Shown here: piece by piece, positions 34,920-35,210 of the stretch
Layout of the letters: each line of letters starts with the position of its first letter
Position numbering within the stretch: the first letter of the stretch is position 1
Source: Gammaproteobacteria bacterium
GTDB lineage: Bacteria; Pseudomonadota; Gammaproteobacteria; WOZS01
DNA: 35,210 nt
Direction: 5' to 3'
Assembly: GCA_011620135.1 (NCBI GenBank)
Contig: WOZS01000064.1
Location: forward strand, 1 to 35,210
Position numbers and translations under genes: made by a program
The notes under the pieces: model-generated
The model's database searches: none
The model's input: the letters and a program-made list of their open reading frames with translations, nothing else
What the model was told of the DNA's origin: nothing

Positions 34920-35210
34920 TCAGCGCAATGGCCGAGGATCTCCACCGCCTGTCTCACTGATTTTCGGCGTTCGGACCCACTACCTGCACCCGGGCCACTT
35001 TGATCGATGTTTTGGTAAAGATCAATCTGTTGCATGAGGGACCGGATGTGCCCAGGGTTTCCTTAGACGGCACTCCTGGATGCCGCTAAGACCGGTTTTT
35101 TGCGCAGTAAGCACAGCTTGCGCGATCGGACCCGGCTCCTCGAGGCCAGTAGCAGAGCGGGCCTGGCCCTGGTGCCATTCACCCTGGTCGAAGATCCTGG
35201 TGAGCAGTTG
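34920..35210. other. 291-nt end of window downstream of ppsA
   Basis: I can support no gene here. The last ~110 nt stay open in several frames on both strands, which at this length means little; a neighbouring gene may begin here and run past the edge. The ppsA terminator candidate is the one clear element. Confidence 0.5.
35062..35101 (+). terminator. intrinsic terminator downstream of ppsA
   Basis: CTTAG-a-CGGCA (35062-35072) pairs with TGCCG-CTAAG (35081-35090) with one bulged A and an 8-nt loop. Five nucleotides later comes a T6 run (35096-35101). It lies about 140 nt after the ppsA stop. Confidence 0.6.

Noticed and set aside
35100-35210. partial plus-strand gene at the window end
   Set aside because: Several frames on both strands are open over this short stretch and none has a start with a ribosome site; no family is recognisable.

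Overview
The window reads as ordinary chromosome of a Gram-negative proteobacterium with moderately high GC. It encodes an LPS Kdo transferase (WaaA), an OmpW porin, a ubiquinone-pathway Coq7 hydroxylase, the PrkA-YeaH-SpoVR trio, an M23 peptidase-SecA pair, PpsA with its regulator PpsR, and flagellar and chemotaxis genes. The M23-secA-(TMP synthase-like) order is familiar from Beta- and Gammaproteobacteria. I would call it Gammaproteobacteria-like, but the lineage cannot be fixed from this window. I saw no insertion sequence, integrase, prophage gene, CRISPR array or rRNA.

Layout. Positions 1-533 hold a SixA-like histidine phosphatase, possibly leaderless. Positions 590-6110 (minus) are a tightly coupled operon for the distal steps of valine degradation: mmsA, acyl-CoA dehydrogenase, enoyl-CoA hydratase, 3-hydroxyisobutyryl-CoA hydrolase and mmsB. 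Three of its four junctions are 4-nt stop/start overlaps. Positions 6218-10024 hold coq7 (minus), waaA (plus) and a fused ATP sulfurylase/APS kinase (plus), closed by a 12-bp hairpin. Positions 10117-14742 (minus) read an oxalyl-CoA-synthetase-like AMP ligase, a ketopantoate-reductase-like protein, an alpha/beta hydrolase and glucokinase. Then come tRNA-Glu(CUC), two strong hairpins and ompW.

Positions 16215-20699 (minus) hold an M23 peptidase, secA and a TMP-synthase-like protein whose start lies inside the end of secA. Positions 21072-25682 (minus) are the stress module prkA-yeaH-spoVR. After a 515-nt non-coding stretch, 26198-31428 (minus) is a motility and sensing block: a small unknown protein, a FIST-like sensor candidate, cheR, cheB, fliK and an flhB-tail homologue. 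No cheA, cheW or receptor gene is present. The window ends with the divergent pair ppsR (minus) and ppsA (plus), which control and catalyse the pyruvate-to-PEP step.

How the genes work together. The valine operon feeds propionyl-CoA into central metabolism, PpsA/PpsR sets gluconeogenic PEP synthesis and Glk starts glucose use. The FIST-like/CheR/CheB cluster is the part most likely to hold undescribed biology. Recurrent sequence oddities are runs of 6-9 G just upstream of several minus-strand starts, and an in-frame 18-bp duplication at the start of ppsR.
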